64,000 nt of DNA, taken from GAS188 sp963713805. Lineage in GTDB: Bacteria; Pseudomonadota; Alphaproteobacteria; Rhizobiales; Beijerinckiaceae. The stretch spans positions 248,001 through 312,000 of the forward strand of contig CAVQNF010000039.1 of NCBI GenBank assembly GCA_963713805.1, written 5' to 3'. Under the pieces are notes generated by a model. That model did no database searches, was not told where the DNA came from, and worked only from the letters and a program-made list of their open reading frames with translations. Position numbers and translations under genes: made by a program. The first letter of the stretch is position 1, and each line of letters starts with the position of its first letter. Below, in pieces: positions 36,422 through 44,752 of the stretch.

Positions 36422-36450
36422 AGTATACGTCAACGACGTATAAACGTCAA
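36422..36450 (-). promoter_or_regulatory. near-consensus promoter with overlapping operator dyad for the HigBA pair
   Basis: On the minus strand TTGACG (36445-36450), a 17-base spacer and TATACT (36422-36427) form a strong sigma-70-type promoter. Inside it, TATACGT and its exact complement, five bases apart (36424-36442), form a dyad covering the spacer and -10. The toxin ATG follows only about eight bases after the -10, so the message would be leaderless or nearly so. The antitoxin is the obvious repressor. Confidence 0.75.
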
Positions 36451-36632
36451 CGCCGAACGCCAACCGCTGAACGCCATCTCGACATCGGCAACACGCGCGA
36501 CTCGCCATCCCAATGCCGCATGGTGATCTTGTCATAAGTAGCGTTGTCCATGACGCCGCTAGCCTGCATTCCCTTTGCAGTCTCGAGCAGCTCCCTTGTC
36601 AGACGGCTCTTTCTCTTTGGTTTCGTTCTCAT
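36447..36632 (-). pseudogene. truncated antitoxin N-terminus from a second toxin-antitoxin module
   Basis: A 61-residue frame. Its first 42 residues (MRTKPKRKSRLTRELLETAK, GMQASGVMDNATYDKITMRH) look like the beginning of an antitoxin that normally continues into a helix-turn-helix. Here it breaks off into unrelated sequence (WDGESRVLPMSRWRSAVGVRR) just where the promoter of the next pair begins. Its ATG overlaps the stop of the upstream toxin remnant (ATGA), the arrangement of an intact module. It is probably a relic. Confidence 0.6.
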
Positions 36633-36957
36633 CTCGTCACCTCAACCAAAATTCTATCCTCGCGAGCCTTCCCGAGAACATGAGCGTCAGCCTTCAACCA
36701 AGAGGCAGCGATGTCCTGAAGGGTCGCCAATTCCTTGGCCGTAATGTTCTCGCGCTCGTTAGATCGCGATCCGCGTCGCGGCCCAGCACCTCGAAACGCG
36801 CGAGACCTCGCTTGCTCAGGCGAGCACGACAATTCTGAATGGCGTCGCTTTCGCGAGGGTCCCACTTCGAACTCCGAACGTAAATGCAGCAATATATCCA
36901 GGCGAGCATATCATTTCGAGTGCAATGGCGAGCATCAGCGCCAAGCGTCGACACCAA
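36629..36957 (-). pseudogene. RelE-family (PF06296-like) toxin remnant
   Basis: The last 40 residues, ERENITAKELATLQDIAASW followed by LKADAHVLGKAREDRILVEV, match the C-terminal end of PF06296-type toxins that read 'NITAKEL' at this place. The expected N-terminal part is missing. Upstream, in another frame, is NCRARLSKRGLARFEVLGRD, which looks like a piece of a different antitoxin. The interval therefore appears to be joined fragments of one or two dead modules. Boundaries are approximate. Confidence 0.5.
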
Positions 36958-37058
36958 AACGTCCCTTCACCCGCCCATGCGCGGCGCCGCTTTTACGCTC
37001 ATGGGCCCACGCGGCAGCGTGTTTGACAGACCCTCGGCTTCTCGGCCAGAGGGTCGAG

Positions 37059-38195
37059 ATGGCACAAAACGGCGTCGCGGAGGAAGTCGATGCGGTGGTC
37101 GTCGGCGCGGGCGTCGTCGGCCTCGCCGTGGCGCGCGCATTGGCGCTCGCGGGTCGCGAGACGATCATTCTCGAACGCGAGACCACGATCGGCACCGGCA
37201 CGAGCTCGCGCAACAGCGAGGTCATCCACGCCGGCATCTACTACCCGAAGGATTCGCTGAAGGCGCGCCTATGCGTCGCCGGCCGCAAGGCGCTCTACGC
37301 CTATTGCGATGCGCATGGCATCCCCTATCGCCGCTGTGGCAAGCTGATCGTGGCGACAGGAGACGAGCAGCGCGGGGCGCTCGAGCGCGTCTTCGCCAGG
37401 GCGCGCGCCAATGGCGTCGAGGATGTCGAGCTCCTCTCGCGCTCGCGGGCGATCGAGCTCGAGCCCGAGCTCTCCTGCACCGGCGCGCTCTTGTCGCCCT
37501 CGACCGGCATTCTCGACAGCCACGCCTTCATGCTGGCGCTGCTCGGCGATGCGCAGGCGAACGGAGCGGCGATCGCCTTCGGCAGCAGCGTCTCGGGCGG
37601 GCGGATCGACGAGCACGGGCTCGTCATCGAGGTCGCCTCGGAGGGCGAGGTGACGCGGCTCGCACCGCGGCTTCTCGTGAACTGCGCCGGCCTCCACGCC
37701 CAATCGCTCGCCGCCTCGATCGACGGCTTGCCGCGCGAGACGATCCCGTCCTTGCGCTACGCCAAGGGCAATTATTTCCAGCTCCTCGGGCGCGCGCCCT
37801 TCACGCGCCTCATCTATCCCGTGCCCGAGACTGGCGGCCTCGGCGTGCATCTCACGCTCGACCTCGGCGGCCAAGCGAAATTCGGGCCGGATGTCGAATG
37901 GATCGAAAGCCTCGACTACACGGTCGATGCGGCGCGAGGTGCCAGATTCTACGCGGCGATCAGAACCTATTGGCCGGGGCTTCGGGACGATGCGCTCGTC
38001 CCCGGATATGCCGGCATCCGTCCCAAGCTTCCGGCGACCGACAATGTGGCGGATTTCATGATCCAGGGGAAAGACGATCATGGGATCGAGGGATTGATCA
38101 ACCTCTACGGCATCGAATCGCCGGGCCTCACCTCCTCGCTCGCCATCGGGGATTATGTGGCGAGCCTTGCCGAGAGCGATAAAGGGCCTCTTTGA
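37059..38195 (+). CDS. FAD-dependent oxidoreductase, L-2-hydroxyglutarate oxidase (LhgO)-like
   Basis: A 378-residue DAO-fold flavoprotein. The dinucleotide motif VVGAGVVGLAVARALALAG is near residues 14-32, followed by the LhgO-type stretch TSSRNSEVIHAGIYYPKDSL and the C-terminal NLYGIESPGLTSSLAIGDYV. Relatives oxidise L-2-hydroxyglutarate to 2-oxoglutarate with membrane quinones as acceptor; some close homologues are unassigned. The start ATG 37059 follows GAGGG. The gene is monocistronic, with a likely terminator after it and typA downstream. The family is clear, the substrate only likely. Confidence 0.82.
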   Translation: MAQNGVAEEVDAVVVGAGVVGLAVARALALAGRETIILERETTIGTGTSSRNSEVIHAGIYYPKDSLKARLCVAGRKALYAYCDAHGIPYRRCGKLIVATGDEQRGALERVFARARANGVEDVELLSRSRAIELEPELSCTGALLSPSTGILDSHAFMLALLGDAQANGAAIAFGSSVSGGRIDEHGLVIEVASEGEVTRLAPRLLVNCAGLHAQSLAASIDGLPRETIPSLRYAKGNYFQLLGRAPFTRLIYPVPETGGLGVHLTLDLGGQAKFGPDVEWIESLDYTVDAARGARFYAAIRTYWPGLRDDALVPGYAGIRPKLPATDNVADFMIQGKDDHGIEGLINLYGIESPGLTSSLAIGDYVASLAESDKGPL

Positions 38196-38384
38196 GAGCA
38201 TTGCGTCTCGCCGGGCTAAGGCACAAGCCGCGTTCCCGACCTCCCGAGCAAGATTTTCCCGGCGTGCCGAGATCGGCTCCTCGCGTCCAGCATTGATTGC
38301 TGCATTGCAGCGAAGATGCTTGCGGGAAGGCCCCCACCTATATAGAGGCTGGGTCCTCGATTTCCGTAAGCCTCCGCTTCGTTC

Positions 38385-38421
38385 GGCCCCGAGCTTGCCG
38401 AGGCGGGGGCCTTTCTCGTTT
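38385..38421 (+). terminator. probable rho-independent terminator between the FAD oxidoreductase gene and typA
   Basis: GGCCCC at 38385-38390 pairs with GGGGCC at 38406-38411 around a self-complementary CGAGCTTGCCGAGG core, followed by TTTCTCGTTT. The T run is interrupted, so strength is moderate. It lies about 190 bp after the upstream stop and just before typA. Confidence 0.5.
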
Positions 38422-38432
38422 CAGGTCGTGAT

Positions 38433-40259
38433 ATGAACATCCGCAACATCGCCATCATCGCCCATGTCGATCATGGCAAGACGACGCTGGTCGACAAGCT
38501 GCTCGGCCAATCCGGCGCCTTCCGCGAGAATCAGCGCGTCGCCGAGCGCGTGATGGATTCGAACGAGCTCGAACGCGAGCGCGGCATCACCATTCTGGCG
38601 AAATGCACATCCGTGGTGTGGAAGGGCACGCGCATCAATATCGTCGACACGCCCGGCCATGCCGATTTCGGCGGGGAGGTCGAGCGCATTCTCAGCATGG
38701 TCGATGGCGCGATCGTGCTCGTCGATGCCGCCGAAGGGCCGATGCCGCAGACGAAATTCGTGGTCTCGAAGGCCTTGAAGATCGGGCTGAGGCCGATCGT
38801 CGCGGTGAACAAGATCGACAAGCAGGAGGCGCGCCCGAGCGAGGTGGTGAACGAGGTGTTCGACCTGTTCGCCGCGCTCGACGCGAGCGACGCGCAGCTC
38901 GATTTCCCGATCCTCTACGGCTCGGCGAAGCAGGGCTGGATGGCGCTCACCCCGGAGGGGCCGAAGAACCAGGGCATGGCGCCGCTCTTCGACCTCGTGC
39001 TGCGCCATGTGGCGGAGCCTGGTGTCGAGGAAGGCCCCTTCCGCATGCTCGGCACCATCCTCGAGGCCAATCCCTATCTCGGGCGCATCATCACCGGGCG
39101 CATCAGTTCCGGCGTCGTGAGATCGAACCAGACCATCAAGGCGCTCTCCCATGACGGGCGCCTGATCGAGCAGGGGCGGGTGTCGAAAATCCTCGCCTTT
39201 CGCGGCATCGAGCGCCAGCCGATCGAGAGCGGGGAGGCGGGCGACATCGTCGCCATCGCGGGCCTGGGCAAGGGCACGGTCGCCGACACTTTCTGCGCGC
39301 TCGAGGTGACCGAACCGCTGCACGCCCAGCCGATCGACCCGCCCACGGTCGCCATGTCCTTCCTCGTCAACGATTCCCCGCTCGCGGGCACGGAGGGCGA
39401 CAAGGTGACGAGCCGCGTCATCCGCGACCGCTTGTTGCGGGAAGCGGAGGGCAATGTGGCCTTGCGCGTTTCGGAGACGCCCGGCAAGGACGCGATGGAG
39501 GTCGCCGGCCGCGGCGAGCTCCAGCTTGCCATCCTCATCGAGCAGATGCGGCGCGAGGGCTTCGAATTGTCGGTGTCGAGACCCAAGGTCGTGCTCAAGC
39601 GCGACGCGTCGGGAGAGCTCCTCGAGCCGATCGAGGAGGTGACGATCGACGTCGACGAAGAGCATTCCGGCATCGTCGTGCAGAAGATGTCGGAGCGCAA
39701 GGCCGAGATGGTCGAGATGCGCCCCTCAGGCGGCGGCCGGCTTCGGCTCGTGTTCCACGCGCCGACGCGCGGGCTCATCGGCTATCAGGGCGAGCTCTTG
39801 ACCGACACACGCGGCACGGCGGTGATGAACCGGCTGTTTCATGTCTATGCGCCCTTCAAGGGGGAGATCACCGGGCGCCGCAACGGCGTCCTGATCGCCA
39901 ATGAGCAGGGCGAGGCCGTCGCCTATGCGCTCTGGAATCTCGAGGATCGCGGCCCGATGATGATCGAGCCGGGCTGGAAAGTGTATCAAGGCATGATCGT
40001 CGGCGAGCATACGCGCGACAATGACCTCGAGGTGAATGTGCTCAAGGGCAAGAAGCTCACCAATATCCGCACCACCTCCAAGGACGAGGCGGTGCGCCTG
40101 ACCCCGCCCATCCGCATGACCCTGGAGAAGGCCTTGGCCTATATCCAGGACGACGAGCTCGTCGAGGTGACGCCGAAATCGGTGCGCTTGCGCAAGCTGA
40201 TCCTCGACCCGAACGACCGCAAGAAGGCGGTGCGGATGAAGGAGGCTGAGGCGGTTTAG
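38433..40259 (+). CDS. typA: ribosome-associated translational GTPase TypA/BipA
   Basis: A 608-residue GTPase with all G motifs: G1 AHVDHGKTTLVDKLL (residues about 10-24), G2 RGITILAK, G3 DTPGHADFGGEV and G4 AVNKIDKQEARP. The elongation-factor domains follow, and the C-terminal BipA-specific region has GRRNGVLIANEQGEAVAYAL. It binds the ribosome and supports assembly and stress or low-temperature growth in other bacteria. Length matches the family (about 605). ATG at 38433 directly precedes the conserved IRNIAIIAHVDHGK. It is apparently monocistronic and followed by the second GAGTGA-type hairpin. Confidence 0.97.
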   Translation: MNIRNIAIIAHVDHGKTTLVDKLLGQSGAFRENQRVAERVMDSNELERERGITILAKCTSVVWKGTRINIVDTPGHADFGGEVERILSMVDGAIVLVDAAEGPMPQTKFVVSKALKIGLRPIVAVNKIDKQEARPSEVVNEVFDLFAALDASDAQLDFPILYGSAKQGWMALTPEGPKNQGMAPLFDLVLRHVAEPGVEEGPFRMLGTILEANPYLGRIITGRISSGVVRSNQTIKALSHDGRLIEQGRVSKILAFRGIERQPIESGEAGDIVAIAGLGKGTVADTFCALEVTEPLHAQPIDPPTVAMSFLVNDSPLAGTEGDKVTSRVIRDRLLREAEGNVALRVSETPGKDAMEVAGRGELQLAILIEQMRREGFELSVSRPKVVLKRDASGELLEPIEEVTIDVDEEHSGIVVQKMSERKAEMVEMRPSGGGRLRLVFHAPTRGLIGYQGELLTDTRGTAVMNRLFHVYAPFKGEITGRRNGVLIANEQGEAVAYALWNLEDRGPMMIEPGWKVYQGMIVGEHTRDNDLEVNVLKGKKLTNIRTTSKDEAVRLTPPIRMTLEKALAYIQDDELVEVTPKSVRLRKLILDPNDRKKAVRMKEAEAV

Positions 40260-40260
40260 C

Positions 40261-40385
40261 GGCCGTCTCGGAAGGAGTGAGGAGCGAATAAGGAGTGAGC
40301 AGGGAGGAGTGAATAGTGAGAAGCGAGCGATTCTCCTAACCGCTCCTTCGCTTCACTCCTCACTCCTCGCGCTTCACTCCTCACT
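40261..40385. repeat. second GAGTGA-type purine/pyrimidine intergenic hairpin
   Basis: Right after the typA stop come purine-rich copies of GGAGTGA (GAAGGAGTGAGGAGCGAA and others), then CTCCTAACCGCTCC, and then pyrimidine-rich complements (CTTCACTCCTCACTCCTC twice). Composition and layout match 33841-33958. It separates typA from livH. Confidence 0.7.
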
Positions 40386-40445
40386 TGACGAGCGCGCCCC
40401 AATTTCCTGAAGCTTCTCCGGTAGCTCCGGGGAGGCGCGGTGCCG

Positions 40446-41402
40446 ATGGCTATTCTCTACGCCGTCCTGATCGATCCCTTCGTGCAGATGGCGGGCGCGC
40501 CCGACCTCTTGGCGCAGACCATATGGGAGGGCCTCGTGGCGGGCGTGCTCTACGCCCTCATCGCACTCGGCTTCGTGCTCATCTACAAGGCGTCGGGGGT
40601 CTTCAATTTCGCGCAAGGCATCATGGTGGTGTTCGCGGGGCTCACGCTCGTCGGCCTTTACGAAAAGGGCGTCCCGGTGGTCCTCGCCTTGGCGCTCACG
40701 CTTCTCGTCATGCTGGCGCTCGCCTTCGCGGTACAGCGCCTGGTGCTGCATCCGCTGGTCAACCAGCCCGAGATCATCTTGTTCATGGCGACCTTCGGGC
40801 TCACCTATGTGCTGATCGGCGTGGGCGAGCTCGTCTTCGGCGGCGACCCGAAGAACATGATCACCGCCGAGCTCCATCTGCCGCAAGGAACGATCGACGC
40901 GAAGATGCTCGGCGGCGTCGTGAGCTTTCAGAAGCTCGATATCGCCGCCGCCGCGATCGCGGGCCTCCTCATCGGTGCGCTCGCCTTCTTCTTCCAATCG
41001 ACGAGGATCGGGCGGGCGTTGCGCGCCGTCGCCGACAGTCACAAGGCGGCGCTTTCGGTCGGCATCTCGCTCGATCAGATTTGGGTCATCGTCTGGTTCG
41101 CGGCCGGCATCGTGGCGCTCGTGGCCGGGATTTTGTGGGGCGCGCGCTCCAACGTCTCGTTCGCCTTGCAGATCGTCGCGCTCAAGGCGCTGCCCGTGCT
41201 GATCCTCGGGGGCTTCACCTCCGTGCCCGGCGCCATCGTCGGCGGCCTCATCATCGGGGTCGGCGAAAAGCTCGCCGAGTTCTATTGGGGGCCGCTCTTC
41301 GGCGGCGGCATCGACAGCTGGTTCGCCTATGTGATCGCGCTCGTCTTCCTGCTGTTTCGCCCGCACGGGCTGTTCGGCGAGAGGATCATCGAGCGGATTT
41401 GA
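40446..41402 (+). CDS. livH: branched-chain amino acid-type ABC permease LivH
   Basis: About 318 residues, almost entirely membrane helices. LivH-family landmarks are GVLYALIALGFVLIYKASGV with FNFAQGIMVV near the N-terminus, STRIGRALRAVADSHKAA (cytoplasmic EAA-like loop) and GGFTSVPGAIVGGLIIGVGE near the end. It forms one half of the inner-membrane channel of a HAAT-family importer. I prefer ATG 40446 with GGGGAGG upstream; GTG at 40440 is possible. Its normal partner livM lies 5.1 kb away at 46513, separated by sugar genes. No ATPase or binding protein is in the window. The exact substrate is unknown. Confidence 0.9.
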   Translation: MAILYAVLIDPFVQMAGAPDLLAQTIWEGLVAGVLYALIALGFVLIYKASGVFNFAQGIMVVFAGLTLVGLYEKGVPVVLALALTLLVMLALAFAVQRLVLHPLVNQPEIILFMATFGLTYVLIGVGELVFGGDPKNMITAELHLPQGTIDAKMLGGVVSFQKLDIAAAAIAGLLIGALAFFFQSTRIGRALRAVADSHKAALSVGISLDQIWVIVWFAAGIVALVAGILWGARSNVSFALQIVALKALPVLILGGFTSVPGAIVGGLIIGVGEKLAEFYWGPLFGGGIDSWFAYVIALVFLLFRPHGLFGERIIERI

Positions 41403-41415
41403 CGATAGATGCCAG

Positions 41416-41502
41416 GGAATTACGGTGACAGTGCACTTAATTCCAGGAACTCCCTTCGCCTCCGGGTGATGCCAGAATTAAGTGCACTGTCACCGTAATT
41501 CC
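41416..41502. repeat. REPIN-like inverted repeat with perfect 28-bp arms
   Basis: Arms at 41416-41443 and 41475-41502 are exact complements around a 31-base loop. The motif GGTGACAGTGCACTTAATT belongs to a class of palindromes that I associate with REP-associated tyrosine transposases. It lies between livH and the CDP-sugar genes, at the left edge of the inserted block. Confidence 0.8.
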
Positions 41503-41613
41503 GACCTCGCCGGCCAGCGCGCGGGCGAAGGGTTGATATGGCGCAAGATTATATCTATCAGGCGATAAATTCGATCGTCGCGCGCCGCGTCGGGCGGAGG
41601 CCCCGCAATCCCG

Positions 41614-42690
41614 ATGAGCAATTTACCTTCCCTGCGCGGCGTCCGGGCCTTCGTCACCGGGCATACGGGTTTCAAGGGCTCATGGCTCTGCGCCTGGCTG
41701 AAGCGCGACGGAGCGGAAGCAGCGGGCCTTGCCCTCGCGCCGGAGCGTGACGGCCAACCGAACCTCTTCGAGGCCGCCGCTGTCGCTCGCGGCATGCGCT
41801 CGAGCATCGGCGACATACGCGACTTCGAGCTGGTGGAACGTGAAATCGGGGAATTTCAGCCGGACATCGTTTTCCACCTTGCCGCCCAACCGCTGGTGCG
41901 GCGCTCCTATCACGATCCGTTGGGCACATTTTCCACCAATGTGATGGGCACCGCCCATGTGCTCGAGGCGGCGCGTCGCTGCGGATCGGTCCGCGCGATC
42001 GTGTGCGTGACGACCGACAAGGTCTACGCGAACAAGGAATGGGTGTGGGGCTATCGCGAGGACGATCCGCTCGGCGGCGCCGATCCCTACAGCGCCAGCA
42101 AGGCGGCGGCCGAGATCGTGGCCGGATCCTATCGCCGCAGCTTGCTGGCGCTCGACGGCAACCGCGTCGCGCTCGCCACGGCGCGAGGCGGCAATGTGAT
42201 CGGCGGCGGCGACTGGTCGCAGGATCGCCTGGTTCCGGACATCGTCAGGTTCATCAATGCCGGCCAGCCGATCGTGTTGCGCAATCCAGGCGCCATCCGC
42301 CCCTGGCAGCATGTGCTCGAGCTCATCGGCGGCTATGTGACCCTCGGCGAGCGCCTTTTGGCCCATCCGGCCCAAGCCGGCGAGGCCTGGAATTTCGGTC
42401 CCGGCCGCGACAACGAAGTCGATGTCGAGCGGCTGACGCGCCATTTCGCGCAAGCCTATGGCGATGAAAGCGCGCGCATCGAGGTCGTCCCCTCGCCTCT
42501 CAAGGAAGCGCATTTTCTCAGGCTCGACATTGCAAAGTCCATCGCCCTTCTCGGCTGGCGGCCGCGGCTCGGCTTCGCACGCACCATCGCGCTGACCGCC
42601 GAATGGTATCGCGGCTTTCATCGCGAAGGACTGGCCGCCGACGCCCTGATGGCGCGACAGATCGAAGCCTTTTCCGAGCTCGGCGGATGA
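41614..42690 (+). CDS. rfbG: CDP-glucose 4,6-dehydratase
   Basis: A 358-residue short-chain dehydrogenase-fold enzyme. The NAD-binding start RAFVTGHTGFKGSWLCAWL is the RfbG hallmark. The catalytic region has Asp-Lys (TTDKVYANKEWVWGYRED) and Tyr-x3-Lys (PYSASKAAAEIV). It converts CDP-glucose to CDP-4-keto-6-deoxyglucose, the branch point for dideoxy and 6-deoxy sugars of LPS or exopolysaccharide. It is the first gene of a tight plus-strand block (rfbG, reductase/epimerase, glycosyltransferase, rfbF). ATG 41614 has a modest upstream site. The stop overlaps the next gene by ATGA. Confidence 0.94.
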   Translation: MSNLPSLRGVRAFVTGHTGFKGSWLCAWLKRDGAEAAGLALAPERDGQPNLFEAAAVARGMRSSIGDIRDFELVEREIGEFQPDIVFHLAAQPLVRRSYHDPLGTFSTNVMGTAHVLEAARRCGSVRAIVCVTTDKVYANKEWVWGYREDDPLGGADPYSASKAAAEIVAGSYRRSLLALDGNRVALATARGGNVIGGGDWSQDRLVPDIVRFINAGQPIVLRNPGAIRPWQHVLELIGGYVTLGERLLAHPAQAGEAWNFGPGRDNEVDVERLTRHFAQAYGDESARIEVVPSPLKEAHFLRLDIAKSIALLGWRPRLGFARTIALTAEWYRGFHREGLAADALMARQIEAFSELGG

Positions 42691-43625
42691 GCTTCGAAAC
42701 GGCGCTCGTGACGGGAGCCAGCGGTTTCGTCGGCCGCGCGCTCGTCGCGCATTTGCGACGCGGCGGCAAGCGCGTCGTCGTCGCCGGGCGGCCGACCTCC
42801 GCGCTGCCCCCTGCCGAACGCGAGGTCCGGCTCGAGAGGGTGCGCGTCGAGCCGATCGCCGAAGCGCTTCGCGGCGAAAGGGTGGACATCATTTTCCACT
42901 GCGCGGCCTATGGCGTCAGCCCGGCGGACAGGGATCGCGCGCCGATGTTCGAGACGAATGTCGCGGCGACCGGCGCCTGGGTCGAGGCCGCGGCCGCGCT
43001 CGCAGCGAAGGCCTTCGTCCACGTCGGTTCATGCTCGGAATACGGGCCCGTCGCGCATGCCGAGCGCGTTCGCGAAAATCATCCGCTGGATGCCCGGGAC
43101 CTCTACGGCGCGTCGAAGGCCGCGGGCGGGCAATGGGGAAGCGCCTTGGCACGCTCGCTCGGCGTGGCCTTCCAATGGGTGCGCCTCTTCGGGGTGTTCG
43201 GGCCGGGCGAGGCGTCCCACCGCCTCGTGCCTTATGTGCACGATCGTCTTTCCCGAGGCGAGCACGTCGATCTCACCTCGGGCCTGCAATGGCGGGACTT
43301 GCTTTACGTCGACGACGCTGCGGCCGGCCTCATGCGCGCGGCCGAGATCGCGCTCGAAGGACGGCTCGGCCCGTTCAATCTCTGCTCGGGCGAGCCCGTC
43401 ACCGTGCGGGCGCTCGTCGAGGAGGTCGCCCGCCAGATGGGCGCTTCTCCCGATCGCCTCGACTTCGGGGCGCGCCAGCATCGCCCCGACGAGCAGATGT
43501 GGATGGTGGGCGACGTTTCGCGGCTTGCGCAGGACGGCGGTTTCCGGCACTCAATCGGGCTCGACGAGGGCGTGGCGCTCGCTTTGCGCGCTCTCGACCT
43601 GGGGCCGGAGGCTTCCAGCATATGA
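42687..43625 (+). CDS. NAD-dependent epimerase/dehydratase, probable CDP-sugar reductase
   Basis: A 312-residue extended SDR. It starts FETALVTGASGFVGRALVAH, has the Ser/Tyr/Lys site as HVGSCSEYGP plus LYGASKAAGG, and the later segment QWRDLLYVDDAAAGLM. Placed after RfbG and overlapping it by ATGA, it probably reduces or epimerises CDP-4-keto-6-deoxyglucose, as abequose-, paratose- or 6-deoxysugar-synthase homologues do. RfbH (the 3-dehydrase) is absent, so a 6-deoxy rather than 3,6-dideoxy product is more likely if the pathway is complete here. The longer in-frame upstream extension is rejected. Confidence 0.85.
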   Translation: MSFETALVTGASGFVGRALVAHLRRGGKRVVVAGRPTSALPPAEREVRLERVRVEPIAEALRGERVDIIFHCAAYGVSPADRDRAPMFETNVAATGAWVEAAAALAAKAFVHVGSCSEYGPVAHAERVRENHPLDARDLYGASKAAGGQWGSALARSLGVAFQWVRLFGVFGPGEASHRLVPYVHDRLSRGEHVDLTSGLQWRDLLYVDDAAAGLMRAAEIALEGRLGPFNLCSGEPVTVRALVEEVARQMGASPDRLDFGARQHRPDEQMWMVGDVSRLAQDGGFRHSIGLDEGVALALRALDLGPEASSI

Positions 43626-44725
43626 TGTCTCGCAAGCTCATCAGCATCTGCGTTCCGGTCTACAACGAAGAGGACAATGTCCGTCCGCTTTACGAGCGCG
43701 TGAACGCGGTGATGGCCGGGCTCGAGCATCGCTACGATCACGAAATCCTGTTCACCGACAACCGCAGCGAAGACAGGACCTTCGAGCGGCTCGCCGCCTT
43801 GGCGCTCGAGGACAAGCGGGTGCGGGTCATCCGCTTCTCGCGCAATTTCGGCTTCCAGCGCTCCATCCTCGCGAACTATGTGAACGCGCGCGGGGATGCG
43901 GCCATCCAGCTCGACTGCGACCTTCAGGACCCTCCCGAGCTCATCGTCGACTTCCTGCATCGATGGGAGGAGGGGTACGAGGTGGTTTACGGCGTTCGCG
44001 GCAATCGCCCGAAGGAAAATCGGCTCGTCTTCGCGTTGCGACGTCTCTTCTACCGCCTGATCGACAGCTTGAGCGAGGATGCGCTGCCGCATGACGCAGG
44101 CGACTTCCGCCTCATCGATCGTCGCGTGATCGAGGAATTGCGGCATGTCCGCGATCAACAGCCCTATTTGAGGGGCCTCATCGCGGCCATGGGCTTTCGC
44201 CAGATCGGCCTTCCCTACAATCGCGCCGCCCGCGAGCGCGGCAGCAGCAAGTTCGGTTTCTGGCGCCTCGTGGGCCTGGCGCTCGACGGCATCTTGCACC
44301 ACTCGATCGTGCCCTTGCGCCTCGCGACGGCCGTCGGTTTCGTGATGTGCTGCCTCGCCTTCCTGGGCGCGCTCTATTTCCTCGTCGCCCGGACGTTCGG
44401 CGCCGAGTGGCCCGAAGGCTGGGCGAGCCTCAGCGTCCTCGTCCTTTTCTCGATCGGCCTGAACGCGCTTCTCCTGGGGATCATCGGCGAGTACATCGGC
44501 CGGATCTTCAAGAACGTGAAGACGATGCCGCTCGTCATCATCGACGACGTGATCGATCACGAAAGCGACACGGGCAAACCAGGTTTGGGCAAGACGAAGT
44601 TGAGCGACACGAAGTTGAGCGAAACGGCGGCGGGCGGGACAAGCATGAGCGAGACGCCGCCGAACTCGCCGGCCGAGAGCATCCTGAACCGGCTCGATCC
44701 ATCCCACAAAGCCGCCGGCCGCTGA
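43622..44725 (+). CDS. family 2 glycosyltransferase, polyprenyl-phosphate glycosyltransferase (ArnC/DPM1-like)
   Basis: 367 residues with a GT-A domain: ISICVPVYNEEDNVRPLY at the start, the DxD-like AIQLDCDLQDPPEL near residue 95, and a C-terminal membrane part with two helices (TAVGFVMCCLAFLGALYFLV and VLVLFSIGLNALLLGIIGEY). A low-complexity tail follows with repeated LSDTKLSETA-like steps. Such enzymes load a sugar onto undecaprenyl phosphate on the cytoplasmic face. ATG 43622 overlaps the upstream stop; a second ATG follows at once. In context it may carry the CDP-derived sugar or a modifying residue. The acceptor and donor are unknown. Confidence 0.88.
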   Translation: MMSRKLISICVPVYNEEDNVRPLYERVNAVMAGLEHRYDHEILFTDNRSEDRTFERLAALALEDKRVRVIRFSRNFGFQRSILANYVNARGDAAIQLDCDLQDPPELIVDFLHRWEEGYEVVYGVRGNRPKENRLVFALRRLFYRLIDSLSEDALPHDAGDFRLIDRRVIEELRHVRDQQPYLRGLIAAMGFRQIGLPYNRAARERGSSKFGFWRLVGLALDGILHHSIVPLRLATAVGFVMCCLAFLGALYFLVARTFGAEWPEGWASLSVLVLFSIGLNALLLGIIGEYIGRIFKNVKTMPLVIIDDVIDHESDTGKPGLGKTKLSDTKLSETAAGGTSMSETPPNSPAESILNRLDPSHKAAGR

Positions 44726-44752
44726 TTTGCCGGAACGCAGCGGAGCCGAATC

